Shown here: positions 1 to 12,094 of the stretch, in pieces | Numbering within the stretch: the first letter of the stretch is position 1 | Layout of the letters: each line of letters starts with the position of its first letter | Source of the DNA: Apodemus sylvaticus | Lineage: Eukaryota > Chordata > Mammalia > Rodentia > Muridae | Length of the DNA stretch: 64,000 bases | Direction of reading: 5' to 3' | NCBI RefSeq assembly: GCF_947179515.1 | Contig: NC_067477.1 | Span: forward strand, 76,044,644 to 76,108,643 | The notes under the pieces: generated by a model | Seen by the model: only the letters and a program-made list of their open reading frames with translations | Told to the model about the DNA's origin: nothing | Database searches by the model: none | Translations under genes and position numbers: made by a program

Positions 1-1015
1 TAACTGCAACCAAATAAAGACCTAATGTTTACCTAGATGACTAATTTCAATGATATTTTATGTGTAATTTGCAAGACCCCATTTTGGTCTCAATGATGTT
101 TGAATGTATAGTTTTAGAGGTTGTTTTGGGTGAAAGACAAGCAAGTAACAATTATCAAAACACCATAGAGAATGCCATTAAGCCTTCTATAATTATAAAT
201 AAGTGCCTGGGAATCTCACTATATTTGCAGGAGCATTACTGAAGGCAAAAGTACAAAACGGGTTCTTTTGTGTTATATTGAAGGAGATCCCAAGGAACAA
301 AATTCCATGATATGAAAGTTAGCAAGTAATTCTACTGTCTTTCTTATGCATAGTTTTACTTTTGAAATCTGGAAAAGTGCTGTGATCTTTACCACACTAC
401 AGGATGTGTCTGAAGCTAAGAGCCTCCAGCATCACTCTGACAAGATGATACAGCCCTGACTGTTCATCTCCACTGCATGGGAATCTCTCCTGCCTCTGTG
501 TTAGATCCTGTTTAGATGCCAATGTTTCCATTTCTAGTGTTGCTCTCCACCCTCTCAATCTTTACAGACTTAAGTTTCTTTGTACTTTTGAGAGATACAC
601 TTTGATTTTCACCCCTTTGGAAGTTCCTAATTTTCTCACTGTCTGCATTATATTTATTATGCATGTTTCCACATGATTTTGACCCTCTTTTGCCCGAGGC
701 TTTCAAACAAGTGAATGATTTATTTATTTCCTTGCCTCTAGGATGGTGCCAATTGAATGAAAATAAGGACATAACCTATCCCATGAATGGTTAAGAAGGT
801 TTTGATTGTAGATATGAGGTTAAGAACACCCAGAAAGAGAAAGAGAAAGTAGAGGGTTGAAAATGACCATCAGAGTAGACTGGGTCAGAAGAGAAGAGGA
901 TAGGTGAGCAAGAGAGGAAAAGAAGAGAGAGGGACAAGGTAAGGAACCAGGAGAAGAATAAGAACCAAGCCAGTGCTTGGCTGAAATACCATGGTTATAT
1001 AGGAAAGATAATCTA
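1..1015. other. Unassigned AT-rich DNA
   Basis: No gene or repeat family was recognised here. Open frames are short and lack coding character. From about 826 the plus strand becomes purine-rich (GAAAGAGAAA, GAAGAGAAGAGG) and grades into the polypurine tract that follows. Confidence 0.5.
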
Positions 1016-2294
1016 GGGAGTGGGAAGGAGAGGGAAGGAGAGGGAAAGGGAAGGAAAGGGAGGGGAGGGAGAAGGAAGGGGAGGGGCATAAAGAAGAGGA
1101 AAGGGGAGGAGAACTAAAGGGGAGGAAAGGGGAGGGAAAGGGAAATGAGATTTAAGGGGAAGGGAAGGGGAGGGAAGGGAAGGGGAGGGGAGGGAAGGAA
1201 AGGGAAGGGAAGGGAAAGGGAGGGGAGAAAGGGAGGGGAAGAAAGGGGAGGGGAGGGGAGAGCAGGAAGGGAAAGGGAAGGGAAGGGGAGGGGAGGAGAA
1301 GGGAAGAAGAGGGGAGGGGAGGTGAAAGGAAGGGGAGGTGAAGGGAAGGGGAGGGAAGGGGAAGTGAAGGGGGGAGGGAAGGGGAGGGGAGGAGAACAGA
1401 AGAGGAAGGGAAGGGAAGGGAGAGGAGAAGGGGAGAGGAAGGGAAGGGGAGGGGAGGGGAAAAGGAAGGGAGGGGAAGGAAAGGGAAAGGGAGGAGAAGG
1501 GGAGGGTACAGAAGGGGAGGGGAGGAGAAGGGGAGGGTACAGAAGGGGAGGGGAGGGGAAGGGGAGGGAACAGAATGAGAGGGGAGGGGAAGGGAAGGGG
1601 AGGAAGGAAGGATAAGGGGAGGGAAGAGAGGGAAAGGGAGGGGAAGGGGAAGAAAAGTAAAGGAAGGGAGGTAAGGGAAGGGAGGGAAGGAAAGGAAGGG
1701 AGGGGAGGGAAGGTGAGGGAAGGGAGGGGAGGGAAGGAAGGGAAAGGGGAGGGAAGGGAGGGAAAGGGAGGGGAAGGGGAGGGAAGAGAAGGGAAGGGAG
1801 GGAAGGGAGGGGAAGGAGAGGAGGGGAGGGAAGGGGAGAGGAGGGAGAAAGGGAAGGGGAGGGAAGAAAAGGAAGGGGAGGGGAGGGAAAGAGAGAGAAG
1901 GGGAGGGGAGGGGAAAAAAGGGGAGGGAAGGGGAGGGAAGCAGAGGAAAGGGAAGGGGAGGGGAGGGGAGGGGAAAGAAGGGGAGGGAAGGGGAGGGAAG
2001 CAGAGGAAAGGGAAGGGGAGGGGAGGGGAGGAAGGGGAGGGGAGGGGAGGGGAGGGGAGGGGAGGGAAGGGAAGGGAAGGGAAGGGAAGGGAAGGCAAGG
2101 GAAGGGAAGGGAAGGGAAGGCAAGGGAAGGGAAGGGAAGGCAAGGGAAGGGAAGGGAAGGGAAGGGAAGGGAAAGGAAGGGAAGGCAAGGGAAGGGAAGG
2201 GAAGGCAAGGGAAGGGAAGGGAAGGCAAGGGAAGGGAAGGGAAGGGAAGGGAAGGGAAGGGAAGGGAAGGGAAGGGAAGGGAAGGGAAGGGGGA
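1016..2294. repeat. 1.3 kb polypurine (GGGGA/GGGAA) tract
   Basis: The plus strand is almost entirely A and G for about 1.28 kb, with only scattered pyrimidines. The first part is an irregular mix of GGGGA, GGGAA and GGAAA units that contains internal duplications: a block with GGGAAGCAGAGGAAAGGGAA recurs 60 bp apart near 1936 and 1996, and GGAGGGTACAGAAGGGG recurs near 1502 and 1533. From about 2030 there is clean (GGGGA)n, and from about 2063 to 2290 nearly pure (GGGAA)n with recurrent GGCAA variants. Long proline/serine/leucine/phenylalanine frames (minus) and glycine/arginine/glutamate/lysine frames (plus) cross the tract, but they are translations of the repeat and not genes. Such mirror-symmetric purine DNA can in principle form triplex or G-quadruplex structures. 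Confidence 0.97.
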
Positions 2295-4159
2295 GCTGGA
2301 AAACTTGAGGGTAGGAAAGACAGGTGAGAAGTGCTGAGATGTGTCATGTCTCTGTAATAGGTGCTGAGAAAGCCTAGCAGCCAGTGTATGCTTTGATATG
2401 TGAAATAGGCACCACAGTTAACCATTTTCCCCTGGTTTCTTTGTGATCTGAATTTTCAGCTTTGTTTTTGTTGTTAATCATAAGAGTGACATAATCTTTT
2501 CTGTAACTGTTTCTTAACTAAAATTAGAGAGAGTCTTATTGTCTGGATGCAGGAAGGTGAAATGTCGGTAACTGGACAGGGAAGGAGAGAAGTGTGCAGA
2601 CTGGGGGACATCTTTCCCTCATTGTCCAGATTCTGATGGACCACTTGGGGCTAGTGAAGTACAGAGTGAGTTTAGCACTCTGGGATGCAGGTTCTGAAGG
2701 AACACCAGGGACTGGCAGGGTCCACAAAGTTTTGGAGAGGTTTGCAGTTGATTGAAAATCTTCTGGGTCAGATATAGACTATGGACAGAAAACTAAGGAG
2801 CTGAAGGGAATATTTTTACCTGGGTTGTACACTTGAAATATCCAGGTCCATTATCCTTTTAGTCTGGGGATGGGTAACTTCCCAAAGGAAAACGGAGAAT
2901 CTACCTTCAGAGCCAAGTAGTAGTGGAGAAACCTTAGGTAGCTGATTGGCAGGAGTATTTTTCTGGAGCCCGTTTGATTTATGGTTGATGTATACAATTC
3001 ACAATTCCCTGATGCTAATATTTTTTTTTAAGTTTTCGAAAGAGAGAAAAGTTTTAGATACATAAACATTACCACTGTTTGGAGTGTGTACTGAAATGCA
3101 TATTATGGAAAAAAGCAGTAGACACATGCCTTTGATTCATAGCAAAAGATATAGGAACCCCTCCCAAGTGATTTAAGATTAAAAACATCAACATATCTCT
3201 GTCCACATATACAGATTGGACAGAAATGTTTTCAGCACAATGTGAAGCACCTTAAGTCCTGTCCAGACAGATGGATATATATAGATTGAACCAAGATGAT
3301 TTTAGCATAGTAGGGACTTTTAATCTATACTTAGATGACAACCAAAAGAAATTCAAAATTTTGACCCTGCATCTATGATAGTGGTAGTCAGTGCTTTACC
3401 AGAATTAGATTAATAGCTTATCAAAATTCAACTGATTAATATTAAAACTGTGAAATTTAGAAATCTTTATAACAATAGCATAGCAAGAAGGAAAGAAAAA
3501 GGAAACATTTTTCATTATTTACATACCTTAATTACTCTAAGGTTTATACACCTTGCATCTGCATCCTTAAATTACATTCTTAGACCCTCACAAAATAAGC
3601 TTTCCTGTCTTCAGACCTTTACAACTTCCATTTCCATACCCTAAGCTACTTTCTTGCACGTTCACAGACCTCATAAACTTCAAAACTTTTCTTTCTGTCC
3701 AATTATTTACCAGGAAACACAACTTGTTGGTTGCTTGGAACAGTCATTACAAAGCAAGTTTGTTTAAATAAAGGGAAAGGTACATTGAAACCTGTTTTGT
3801 GAGTTTATCTATTTCAGTGTGAAGTCTCTCAAGTTAAACTCATTTGTATCTGGCTTTCTCATCAGGAGACCTGGTAGTTCTAGGAAAGTGAGGCCTGATT
3901 TTACATAAGAAATGATCTTACCATGCAGCTGCAGCTTTGGGAAGCATTGTTTTGTGATGCTTATAACTGATAAAGTTAGTTAGGGATCAACACCATCAGA
4001 TAGCTGAGAAAGAGAAATAGTAACAGGAAGAATAATCCAAATGGCCTTTTGTCAATTAGAAAGAGAATTACCAGCAACCTGAACAGTTACCCTAGACTCC
4101 CTTGGTCTCATTGCCTTCCTTAGGATACAAAGGTAGGTCTTCAGGCCACATATAAAATA
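2295..4159. other. Unassigned DNA
   Basis: No gene or confident repeat assignment. A weakly conserved near-duplication (GTCCACATATACAGATTGGACAGAAATG near 3203 and GTCCAGACAGATGGATATATATAGATTG near 3260, each given here only as a pointer) hints at an old tandem repeat. Confidence 0.4.
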
Positions 4160-5520
4160 ACATTATATCATGACCTATGCAAAGGACAGCATAGGCCTTT
4201 GCCTGCAAGACACAGAAAGACAGATTGTTTTTTCTGTGGAAGAACTTGGGAGAACTGACCTACATTGGCCAGGCAGGGTCAGGCATTCCACCCAACAGTG
4301 TCCTCAGCCTAGGCAGGGACCTGGCAGCAGATGAGGCAGCAGGCTATTCTTTGTCCAGAGGTTAGTATTAGCAGAATCCAGGTGTAGAAGTCTCTGCCCT
4401 TTCTTCTTTTGGAAAGACTAGGGTCACTTCTAGGTACTTGCACTTCAATATATCATGGGAAACTCTTTTTATTAAACATCTTAAATGCCATGATCAGCAG
4501 ATTTCAGAAGAATTTGAATCATTATCTCTTAAGTACATGTGATTTAAATGAACTCCACTGTTTTTAGTTATTATCTTTCTACATAAACTTGAAAACATGA
4601 ACAGAAGATTAAATAAAACTTGTCCCTCTAAATGAATTACACTTGTACTTAGCATGACTAAGAGAACAGCTCTGAGTACATTAAAGAGTTTGATCAATTA
4701 TAAGATGACTAAGCATTAGCTTGTATGTTTTAATTACCTTTAACAGTGTACAAGTATAAGATCAGAATTTTACAATTTTTATCACTGTTTAGTTTAAGCC
4801 TTTTTAAACAAACTGTAAATACATTCTACAGCAAGAGTGGCAACTTTACTTTCCTGGCTCTTGTATAATACACTACTATAGAATATTACATTCTTTCTGC
4901 ATGAATCAGTTTATCCAAATATCTAACACTTAACAAAGTTAGCAAAGACAAAGAGGATAGACATATATCTTTAAATTAGTTTGGATGAACCTGAGTAGAC
5001 TTTAGGAATTTGTGGATTTTATCAAACATATTTTATTCATCAAAAATGTTGTTACTTTCTAAAATTTTATAGAAGCCTGGGATTAAACAATTAGTAAAAA
5101 AAAAAAAAACAGTAATTAGACATTTATCTCTAGGTCATTTTCTGCTAATCTGAGATTTCTTTTATAATATTAAGTATAAACTTTATTTATAAATACACCT
5201 TATTCATCAAGCAAGCATGATGTTCCTTGTTCAAGTTTTCTGGAAGCCTGTTGGGATGAAGGCCTGACCCTGCCTGGCCAATGTAGGTCACTTTTCCCAA
5301 GTTCTTCCACAGAAAAAATACCTGACTCAGTGAGTCTGGGAGGTGATGACCTAGTCTGTCTTTTGCATAGGTGAGGACAGTTAGCAAAGATATAAGAAGC
5401 TAGATGTGTATTGCTAAGTCAGTTTCTGTTAACCTGAGTAGGTCTTTAAAAACTTAGGAATTTATCAAATAAAAATCCATCCAAATTCAAAATATTTTTG
5501 AATCTTCTTGTTGCTTCTAT
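4160..5520. repeat. Unclassified repeat-like block with inverted and direct repeats
   Basis: Bases 4228-4298 are matched by the reverse complement of 5248-5318, about 66 of 71 positions by eye. Similarity continues outward at lower identity (CCTATGCAAAGGACAG near 4173 against the complement of CTGTCTTTTGCATAGG near 5357). Inside are direct repeats: AACCTGAGTAG followed by TTAGGAATTT occurs near 4988 and 5432, GTTAGCAAAGA near 4938 and 5379, and TTATTCATCAA followed by GAAGCCTG near 5033 and 5200. The arrangement suggests a rearranged interspersed repeat or nested LTR-like copies. I could not name the family and see no coding capacity. Confidence 0.6.
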
Positions 5521-5899
5521 AGTTTAAAAATGAGATACACTGATAAATGATGGATCAGTAGGACTGAAAAGTTTTATCATTTGTTGGTTTACTTGGTTTC
5601 CACTAATTATGTGATCATCTAAATCAAGATGGTATAGTGACATTACATGTAGTCCCTTTTAACCTTAGTAAATGTGTGGAAGCCACATGGTTGCTTCTAT
5701 CCTAATGAGGTCATCAGGCAAGAAAGAGACAAACCACATGGTTGCTGTTAAAACAATATATTTTACTAATATATCTAATTTTTAAACAAAAGTGAATCCA
5801 AGTTACATATACGTTTTTTTCAAAAACACATAATCTGTGAGCAGCATTATTTACTCATACAGGGTCTTCACATTTTCTCCTCTTTATACCCCTCTTTTA
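5521..5899. other. Unassigned AT-rich DNA
   Basis: No feature recognised. CACATGGTTGCT recurs near 5685 and 5734, a small local duplication. Confidence 0.35.
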
Positions 5900-6718
5900 A
5901 TTAGTTCTTTTAGAATTTTGCACAGGGTGATTTGATCACATTGACCCCTTCATCAAATCCTTTAAGATCTACGCTCTTCCTTTCCTTGCCAACTCAACAT
6001 TTGTTACCTGTTTTTCCTTTTTTCCCTATTAAACCCAGTTTTCATTGTCCATGTATACATAGAGCTTATTAATCATACCAGGAACAACAGTTTTTAAATA
6101 AACTTGAGTTTTTCTCTCATAGTGTCTATCAATTGCAATTTCCTGAATTTAGTAGTCAGACTTTCTCTTTACCCCGTGTTTCCATGCTGGAATTTGGTCT
6201 GTGTAAGCTTGTATAGGATGTGTGCATGCTGTCATAACTGTTTTGACTTCATGTTTTGTGATTATAGAACACTATTCTCTTGTATTCATTCACCAGGTCA
6301 GTCTCTTATAGTTTTCTCATTCCCTTTACACAGTGACTCCTGACACTTGAGAGGAAGAAACACAGCGCTGATGCTATATGTAGGGCTGAGAATTCTGACC
6401 TCTCTTATTCCCTGACCTTAGCTAATTGTAAGTCTCTGTGTTAACTCCTGTCTACTGCAAATAGAAGCCTCTGTGATGGTAGTTGAAAAATAAATTAATC
6501 TAGGGGTATATCAATAAGTCACTAAGAGTCACCTTAATATTATGTCCACATAATAGCAGCAGGATCTCCCCCAAAGTCCTATACAAGTTCTATACACAGG
6601 TTCTTCACTCGAAGATAGTTCCAGGAATGGGTTTCATCTTACAGTGTGGGACTTAAATCTGATGAAAAAGTTGTTGGTTGCTACAATAATGTCTGTGCCA
6701 CTATTACAACAATGAGTA
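5900..6718 (-). mobile_element. Old L1 3'UTR remnant, antisense
   Basis: The plus strand resembles the complement of old murine L1 3'UTRs as I know them: TTTGATCACATTGACCCC, TATTAAACCCA, CCATGCTGGAATTTGG, TTAACTCCTGTCTACTGCAAA, and the block ending ACTTAAATC...TTGGTTG...GTGCCACTATTAC. It is diverged and has no ORF. The younger plus-strand L1 3' end starting at about 6719 interrupts it, and the same 3'UTR seems to resume after 7246. Confidence 0.6.
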
Positions 6719-7245
6719 CAAAGCTCAGACACTATTGTGGATGGCAACAAGTGCTTGCTGATAGGAGTCTGATATAGCTGTCACCTGGGAGGCTCTGCCA
6801 GTGCATGACAAATACAGAGGGGGCCACTCTCAGCTAGCCATTGAGCACAGGATTCCCAGTGGAGGAGTTAGAGAAAGAACCCAAGGAGCTGAAGGGGTTT
6901 GCAGTGCCATAGAAGGAACAATAATTTGAACCACCCAATAACCCCAGAGTGCCCAGGGACTAAACCACCAACCAAAGAGTACACATGGAGGGACCCATGG
7001 CTCCAGACACATGCACATCAGAGGATGGCCTTATTGAACACCAAAAGGAGGAGAGACCTTTGGTCTTGTGAAGGCTAAATGCCCCAGTATAGGGAAATGC
7101 CAGGACATGGAAGTGGGAGTGGGTGAGCAGGGGCAGGGGAGATAGGTTAGGGGATTTTAGGGTGTAGGTGGGAACCAGGAACCAGGAAAAAGGACATATG
7201 AAATTTAAATAAAGAATATATCCATTTTTTTTAAAAAAAAAAAAA
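6719..7245 (+). mobile_element. Lx-type L1 3'UTR end, sense
   Basis: A 5'-truncated L1 copy holding only the 3'UTR of an Lx-like rodent L1. Recognisable blocks are AAGTGCTTGCTGATAGGAG, AACCACCAACCAAAGAGTAC, GATGGCCTTATTGAACA and ATGCCCCAGTATAGGGAAATG. It ends in AAATTTAAATAAAGAATATA and an A-rich tail at about 7231-7245. It has no coding capacity and lies inside an older antisense L1 3'UTR. Confidence 0.85.
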
Positions 7246-7547
7246 GCTAGTCTTTTTGTAGTTTAGTGCTCACAAGTGGATATGACTGATGATTACCTTT
7301 CTCCTTCAATAGAATTCATTACACAATCCAGAACCTCAAAAACTAGTCAATGGAATGAATGTCCAGGGTCAGTATTAGCTAATAACACCATTTTCTGTGA
7401 CTCATGTACATGGTGTTTTCAGCAATAAGGTTTTGCTATCAAGTTCTTTGAGGGTAAATAATACCAGTAGCAATGTTTGACAGGCTTTAAGACCTCACTA
7501 ACCAAGAACTCCAAAAAACGAACCTATTCTCTTTTGAATGGGTGGGT
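7246..7547 (-). mobile_element. Probable continuation of the old antisense L1 3'UTR
   Basis: GTGTTTTCAGCAATAAGGTTTTGC, AGGCTTTAAGACCTC and AACTCCAAAAAAC (key words only) resemble a more ORF2-proximal part of the 3'UTR seen at 5900-6718. That fits one old L1 split by the 6719-7245 insertion. The assignment rests on memory of the family and is moderate. Confidence 0.42.
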
Positions 7548-7822
7548 GATCTTATGTTCTTACATTTCATATGTTATCCCCTTTCCCAGTTTCCCCTCCA
7601 GAAACCCACCATCTCACCCCCTCCCCCTGCTTCTATGAGGGTGCTTCCTCACCCACCCACCCACTTTTCCTTCACTATCCTGGCATTCCCCTACACTGGG
7701 GAATCGAGTCTTGACAGGACCAAGGGTCTCTCCTCCCATTGATGCCCGACAAGGCCATCCTCTGCTACATATGAGGCTGGAGCCATGGGTCCCTTTATGT
7801 GTACTCTTTGGAACCTATTCTT
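7548..7822 (-). mobile_element. Lx-type L1 3'UTR fragment, antisense
   Basis: The complement of the same 3'UTR type as 6719-7245. Read on the minus strand it has CCAAAGAGTACACATAAAGGG, GGATGGCCTTGTCGGGCATC (key words only), CCCCAGTGTAGGGGAATGCC and a GGGATAACATATGAAATG end. It faces the plus-strand copy tail to tail about 300 bp away, so the two form a long imperfect inverted repeat. Confidence 0.8.
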
Positions 7823-7879
7823 ATTACTGTGGTTTTTTTTTGTTTGTTAGCCTATGGTATCTAGTAGGGTAATTGGTAT

Positions 7880-8260
7880 CTCATAAAGTAATTATTACTA
7901 TTACTATATTTTTAATAATGTTTTCATTTTTTGAGATTGTAATATGATTACATAATTTCCTTTTTCATGTTCATCCCTCCAAACCCTCTCATATGCCCTT
8001 CCTTGGATTCTTTTTGATTAATTATTGTTTCATATATATATATATATATACATCTATATATATGCATATATATATGCATAAGCACTCCTAAATAAATACT
8101 ACCTGCTCAGTCTGCATAATATCACTTTTCAGTGCTGACAAGTTGGTTTTAGATAACCAGTTGGTATGATCTTTCTTGAAGAAGAATATTTCTTTTCCTC
8201 AACATTTAGTTGACAGGAGTTCTTTTAGTAGGATTGAAGTTTTGTGTTTTAAATGCTCTG
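7880..8260 (-). mobile_element. Old L1 3'UTR fragment, antisense, with TA-rich core
   Basis: GAGATTGTAATATGATTACAT, CCTCCAAACCCTCTCATATG (key words only), CCTGCTCAGTCTGCATAAT and TAACCAGTTGGTATGATC match the layout of old murine L1 3'UTR in reverse. It includes a (TA)n/TGCATA microsatellite at about 8033-8081. Degenerate, no ORF. Confidence 0.6.
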
Positions 8261-10497
8261 TGTGTATGTATGTGTGAGCATACATGTACATGCACATGTA
8301 TATTTTGACACGGGTAAGTAGGTTTTAATATGACTTGTTTGAAGTGACTTAAATAGTACTATAAAAGTTTAAAGAAGATTAATACCTTGGGAAGCATTAA
8401 ACTGGAGTGGAACATGGGAGACCAGGGTAGAGGAGATAGTACTGAGAGGAATAAAAACTTCACCTTTTTTTGTAACCAAAATATTTGATTTTATTAACTC
8501 ATAAAATAATAGGTTTCTACACAATTTTTAAATATAGTCTTGGTTTTTGTTAATCCAGCTTCCTCTACCATGACCCATTCCCCTGACCCACTTATATTTA
8601 AATCCTCCACTTCTAGTATCTCCTCTACTGCTCTGATATCCAGTTTTCCCCTATTATTGTCCCCTTTTAATGCTTCCTCATACTTCATTAGTCCCTTGAC
8701 TCTGCAGCCACACTATGGCAAACATAAAAACACTGTCCACTCATGACAAGTAATTTTATCCAAGCTCCTTTATTATTAATAATAACATTATTATACTATT
8801 ATTTAACATTAGGTTAGGTTTGCAAGTGGTTTTCATTTCAATTATTATTATTATTTAATCATGATATTTTCACAATATTCAGAGAAGATGATAATGAATA
8901 TTATTTCTGATATGGGTAGAAGTTTATTGCCTGGTAAAATGTGGTATAAAATTCTATATGAATAATCAGTAGATTATTATTATTAATTATTATTATTATT
9001 ACATTATTTTCTTATATTTATGTTTCTTACGTTATTTCTGCTTGTCTTTACAAATAACTATTTAGAAAGCTGTCAATCTTTCATATATGATTAGCTTACT
9101 TTTAAAAATCAATTATTTAAAATATAATGTTTTTAAGGTATCATTAATTCAATATTTACAACTAACTTAATGAAACATATTCTCATTAAATAAAAAAGTA
9201 CCTTCAAATTACTAACCAAAAATAAATAAGTATATCCATATATACCTCCTACCTAGAAATATAAACTGACATACTTTTTATCTAGCCATGTTTCTACTTA
9301 ATTTTCTTGAGCAATATTTAATTAATTACAGAATTATGAGCTTAATCAAATCAGGTTAAGTACCATGGTGGGTGGGGTCTCCTCTGCATTCTTTTCCATG
9401 TGATAAATTCTTTGGAGACTTGTAATACTTTTTATTGTTTCTTCCCCATTTTCACATGAATATGTAGCAAAAGCAATTCTCTGATCACAAAATCAGTTTT
9501 TAAGAAATTACCTTGAATTTTTCAATAACAATATTCTTATACATATTTTGTCACTTGTGGCTGCTTAGAGATGCCCCACCTCTATGTAAATTTTTAGTTA
9601 CTTCAGAATTTTCTACCATTTTAGAAACTCAATATTTTATAAGATTTGACTCAATTTTTCTTTGCTTAGAGTAATACACGTCTTAAAAAGGAAATGGTTC
9701 GAATGGTGGGTGAGTGTCAGCTTGTGAGGGCATGTATCCCAAGTGAGTAATCTGTGGAGATCCCTATCTGCAGAGAGTGAGTGAGAGATGGGGGAAATGA
9801 GGGAATTACATTTTAATTAAATATTTTTAAAAATTACAAAAAGTATGAATTTAAGATTACTTTCTTGATGTTCCAGTTTACTCTTCTCTAAAACGGATAT
9901 CAACACATTTCATAATACAGTTATGAAGTATCTTTGAGGTACACTGGAAGGGGTTTCAATACTTGATATTTATAAGGAAAGTTGTACATGGTAGTTAATG
10001 AGAGCTATTATCTCCTCTTGTCCTAAGCCTTCAATCTACTCAGGCTCCTGAAAGACTCCTGTCCTAGCCCAGTTCATTAACTTTGGGTCACATCATTTAG
10101 TCCTTTCATTGTTATGGAGTTACCTTACTTTCTATTAGCTATGTCAGCCTCCATACTGACTATAAAAAATATTGTCTCCTCCAGACCTCCATACTCACTA
10201 CAATTTGCTATAGATGAATCAAAGGAAAATGTACAAATCCTTCCTACTCCTGTAATCAGTTTGGTGGAAAGCAGCCTACAGACAATCAGTTATTGCAAAA
10301 GTAATGGAAAGTATGCTTAACTTGAAAGAGAATGAATGCATCAAGGAGAGAAGTTGCCTGATTTTCCTTTTTTTTTCTCAGTCTATGGGTAGGTATATTT
10401 TTATTAATTAAATTTGTTCTTCATCATTACACACACGTATATAATGCCTGTTATCTGTGCACATCTCACATTCTCTCTCATCCACCTGACACTCATT
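8261..10497. other. Unassigned AT-rich DNA
   Basis: No gene or named repeat recognised over about 2.2 kb. ATT/ATTATT-rich stretches occur near 8770-8870 and 8975-9005. Short open frames (for example around 8494-8746 on both strands) have no family features I recognise. Confidence 0.45.
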
Positions 10498-10543
10498 TTA
10501 TCCTCCCAAAAGACAGACAGACATCAGATAGACAGACAGACAG

Positions 10544-10575
<32 letters not shown>

Positions 10576-10577
10576 AA
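10498..10577. repeat. (CAGA)n/(AC)n microsatellite
   Basis: AGACAGACAGACAT runs into (ACAC)n. A short plus-strand open frame crosses it and is considered spurious. Confidence 0.9.
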
Positions 10578-10797
10578 CCTATTTTTGAGAATTAGAGCCA
10601 TCTATATAAACATAAATTGGGGAAATTTATTGAAGCCTGGTAGGATGGGAAAGATTCATCTATGTGTATGCAAGTGAAGACAGTGATTCCTTTTATTCTA
10701 GAATCTATCAATAGCTTATAGTTCATTAGGAAAAGCTAGAGGCTCATGTGCCTCTTCTAACAGCAACATACTTTTTTATTTGTCATTGGTAATCATT

Positions 10798-11200
10798 ATG
10801 ATAACCATTTTGACTATAATGAGATAGAATATTAAAGTCATTTTATGTTCATTTCTCTAGTGAGTACAGATTTTTAAAAGTGATTTTCAGCTATTCTTTT
10901 TGAGAATTCTGTTGAATACCTCAGTTAAGTTTTAATTAACTTGTCTGGTTTTTTGATTTCTTTGTATACTGGTGTTTAGTTATTTTAAATTCATTGTAAA
11001 TTCTAAATACAAATCCTCTGTTGGATGCATAACTGAAAAGATTTTCTTCAGGTCTGTGAGTTGCTTCTTCACTCAATTAACAGTTTTCTTAGATTTCTGC
11101 TAGGTACATTTGACTTATAGCTACATCAACCCCAGTGTTTCTCAATTTACTTTTTGTGCAGATGATCTGTGTATTGGGAGTGAGTTGGTTACTGAAGTCA
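10798..11200 (-). pseudogene. Old L1 ORF2 remnant, antisense
   Basis: The plus strand reads like the complement of the C-terminal part of ORF2: CCATTTTGACTATAATGAGAT (key words only), CTCTGTTGGATGCATAACTG and TCTGTGAGTTGCTTCTTCACTC, all blocks that precede the L1 3' region. Heavily mutated with no open frame. Probably ancient. Confidence 0.6.
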
Positions 11201-11309
11201 CCCATGTCTTTGTTGAGGTTAAGCTGTGGCTTTTGCATTATGAAACTGAGAAGACAAAAAATTCATAATTAAAAGCTGGTTTAAAGTAGTATTAGCTTCT
11301 TTTTTTTCC

Positions 11310-11935
11310 ATATTCCATCTTACCCCCTGTACATCTTGTAGACAGTACAAATTGTGTGTCTGAGGTTTTGTGGTTAGATTGGTGTCCTAGTCTGTCCCTC
11401 CATTAGCAATCTTTTCTGCTTATAGGAGGTAGCTGTTTCAGGTTCCATATTGCCCCATTGCTTGTAATCTTACCTAGTATTACCCTCATAAATTCTTAGG
11501 AGTTTCAATTATTCTAGGTTTCTATCTCATCCCAGAGATGTCACCACCCACCAGTTGAAGTTCTCTCTCCCCCCAGTACTCTCTGCCTCCATCTTACCCC
11601 CAATCCATCTCTCCTGCTTCTCTTTCTACCTTCTGCCCCATGCAGTTCCCTTCTGCCATTGACTCTCCACCCCATGTATATTCTATTTCTTTTTCAAGCT
11701 TCCCTCCTGGGGTCCCCTTTGTTACTTAGCTTCTTTGGTCTATCCTGTCCTTTATGGTGCATACATACCATGTTTGTCTTTCTTGGTCTAGGTTACCCCA
11801 CTCAGGATGATCTTATCTCCTTCCATCCATTTGCTTGCAAATTTCATGAAGTCATTATTTTTAATAGCTGAGTACATGTGTAAATGCACCACATTTTCTT
11901 TTTCCATTCTTCACTTGAGGGACATCAAAGTTTTT
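11310..11935 (-). mobile_element. Old L1 3'UTR plus ORF2 end, antisense
   Basis: GGTTCCATATTGCCCCATTG and CTTAGGAGTTTC...CTAGGTTTCTATCTCATCCC are old L1 3'UTR blocks. Then GGTTACCCCACTCAGGATGA, CATCCATTTGCTTGCAAAT and ACTTGAGGGACATC are the complement of the last ORF2 codons. A T-run at 11930-11946 follows. No usable ORF. Confidence 0.72.
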
Positions 11936-12094
11936 TTTTTTTTTTTAGTTTCTGGCAATGTAATAACCTCTTAATAGACTGTTACCTTAATAAATGTGAA
12001 ATGAGACTTTTTCTCTCTACAGACTAGTTTGTGTTTACTATTACAATATCTATATCTGCTTGTTTCAATTTTCATGTAATTTATTTTTCAATTT

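Noticed and set aside
1013..2425. 470-codon minus-strand frame, plus several other long frames on both strands
   Set aside because: They are translations of (GGGGA/GGGAA)n. Composition is purely that of the repeat, and all frames stay open because the purine units contain no stop codons.
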